Source: Marisa cornuarietis (Eukaryota > Mollusca > Gastropoda > Architaenioglossa > Ampullariidae). From it: DNA of 64,000 nucleotides. Both the position numbers and the translations under genes were made by a program. Positions within the stretch are counted from its first letter, which is position 1. Each line of letters starts with the position of its first letter. The notes beneath the pieces are model-generated. The model had not been told where the DNA came from. It made no database searches and was given only the letters and a program-made list of their open reading frames with translations. Positions 63,923 to 64,000 of this stretch are shown piece by piece. The stretch is taken from the NCBI GenBank assembly GCA_004794655.1, contig SMMW01000001.1:2418001-2482000 (forward strand). The letters run 5' to 3'.

Positions 63923-64000
63923 ATGTCAACAGCTGTAGAAAAGTCTTCGTGTTTCAGGCCTTCTTTCCTCTCTAGATGCCGTTTAGCATCCATCATTTCG
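63923..64000 (+). CDS. Possible N-terminus of a gene running off the window
   Basis: An ATG with A at -3 (gagaaaATGT) opens a 26-codon frame beginning MSTAVEKSSCFRPSFLSRC that has no stop before the window ends. Upstream there is a TATA box at a sensible distance. No family is recognised; the frame is too short to prove coding. Confidence 0.3.
   Translation, partial: MSTAVEKSSCFRPSFLSRCRLASIIS

Overview
This is a 64 kb piece of an animal nuclear genome. It is AT-rich, intron-bearing, full of (CA)n/(TG)n microsatellites, and carries LINE, SINE and short inverted-repeat element remnants. Two conserved single-copy genes, FBXO28 and ISCA2, are recognisable from their proteins and are clearly diverged from the vertebrate versions. 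Together with the repeat style this suggests a lophotrochozoan invertebrate, most likely a mollusc and perhaps a gastropod. The taxon is inference. Nothing bacterial or viral was seen.

Layout. 0.2-3.7 kb: a nest of retrotransposons. An RTE-like LINE, inverted in its 5' half, sits inside an older LINE of another family whose 3' tail ends about 175 bp before FBXO28. 3.9-8.7 kb (+): FBXO28 in five coding exons, followed by a long 3' UTR to about 10.5 kb; its last intron holds a short TIR element. 11.0-11.2 kb: a tRNA-derived SINE with an exact target duplication. 11.95-13.16 kb (-): ISCA2, tail-to-tail with FBXO28, first exon unresolved; its 5' flank holds a small TIR element containing telomere-like repeats. 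14-26 kb: mostly non-coding, with a LINE fragment, a 31-bp and a 26-bp minisatellite (the latter about 1.28 kb), a LINE 3' tail and a MITE. 26.1-26.9 kb (+): one uninterrupted 265-codon reading frame of unknown family, probably a real gene. 28.4-29.9 kb (-): a decayed CR1/L2-like LINE. 30-64 kb: largely intergenic or intronic, with microsatellites, three hAT-like MITEs, a second CR1/Rex1-like LINE, a second copy of the 24.8-kb MITE, and three possible 5' gene ends (about 32.35, 58.0 and 63.9 kb) that cannot be completed here.

Functionally, FBXO28 would be a substrate receptor of an SCF ubiquitin ligase and ISCA2 a mitochondrial [4Fe-4S] assembly factor. They are neighbours, not a pathway. No previously undescribed multi-gene system was found. 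The most notable signals are the twin-primed nested LINE, the telomere-repeat-bearing MITE, the patterned 26-bp minisatellite and the unidentified intronless gene.
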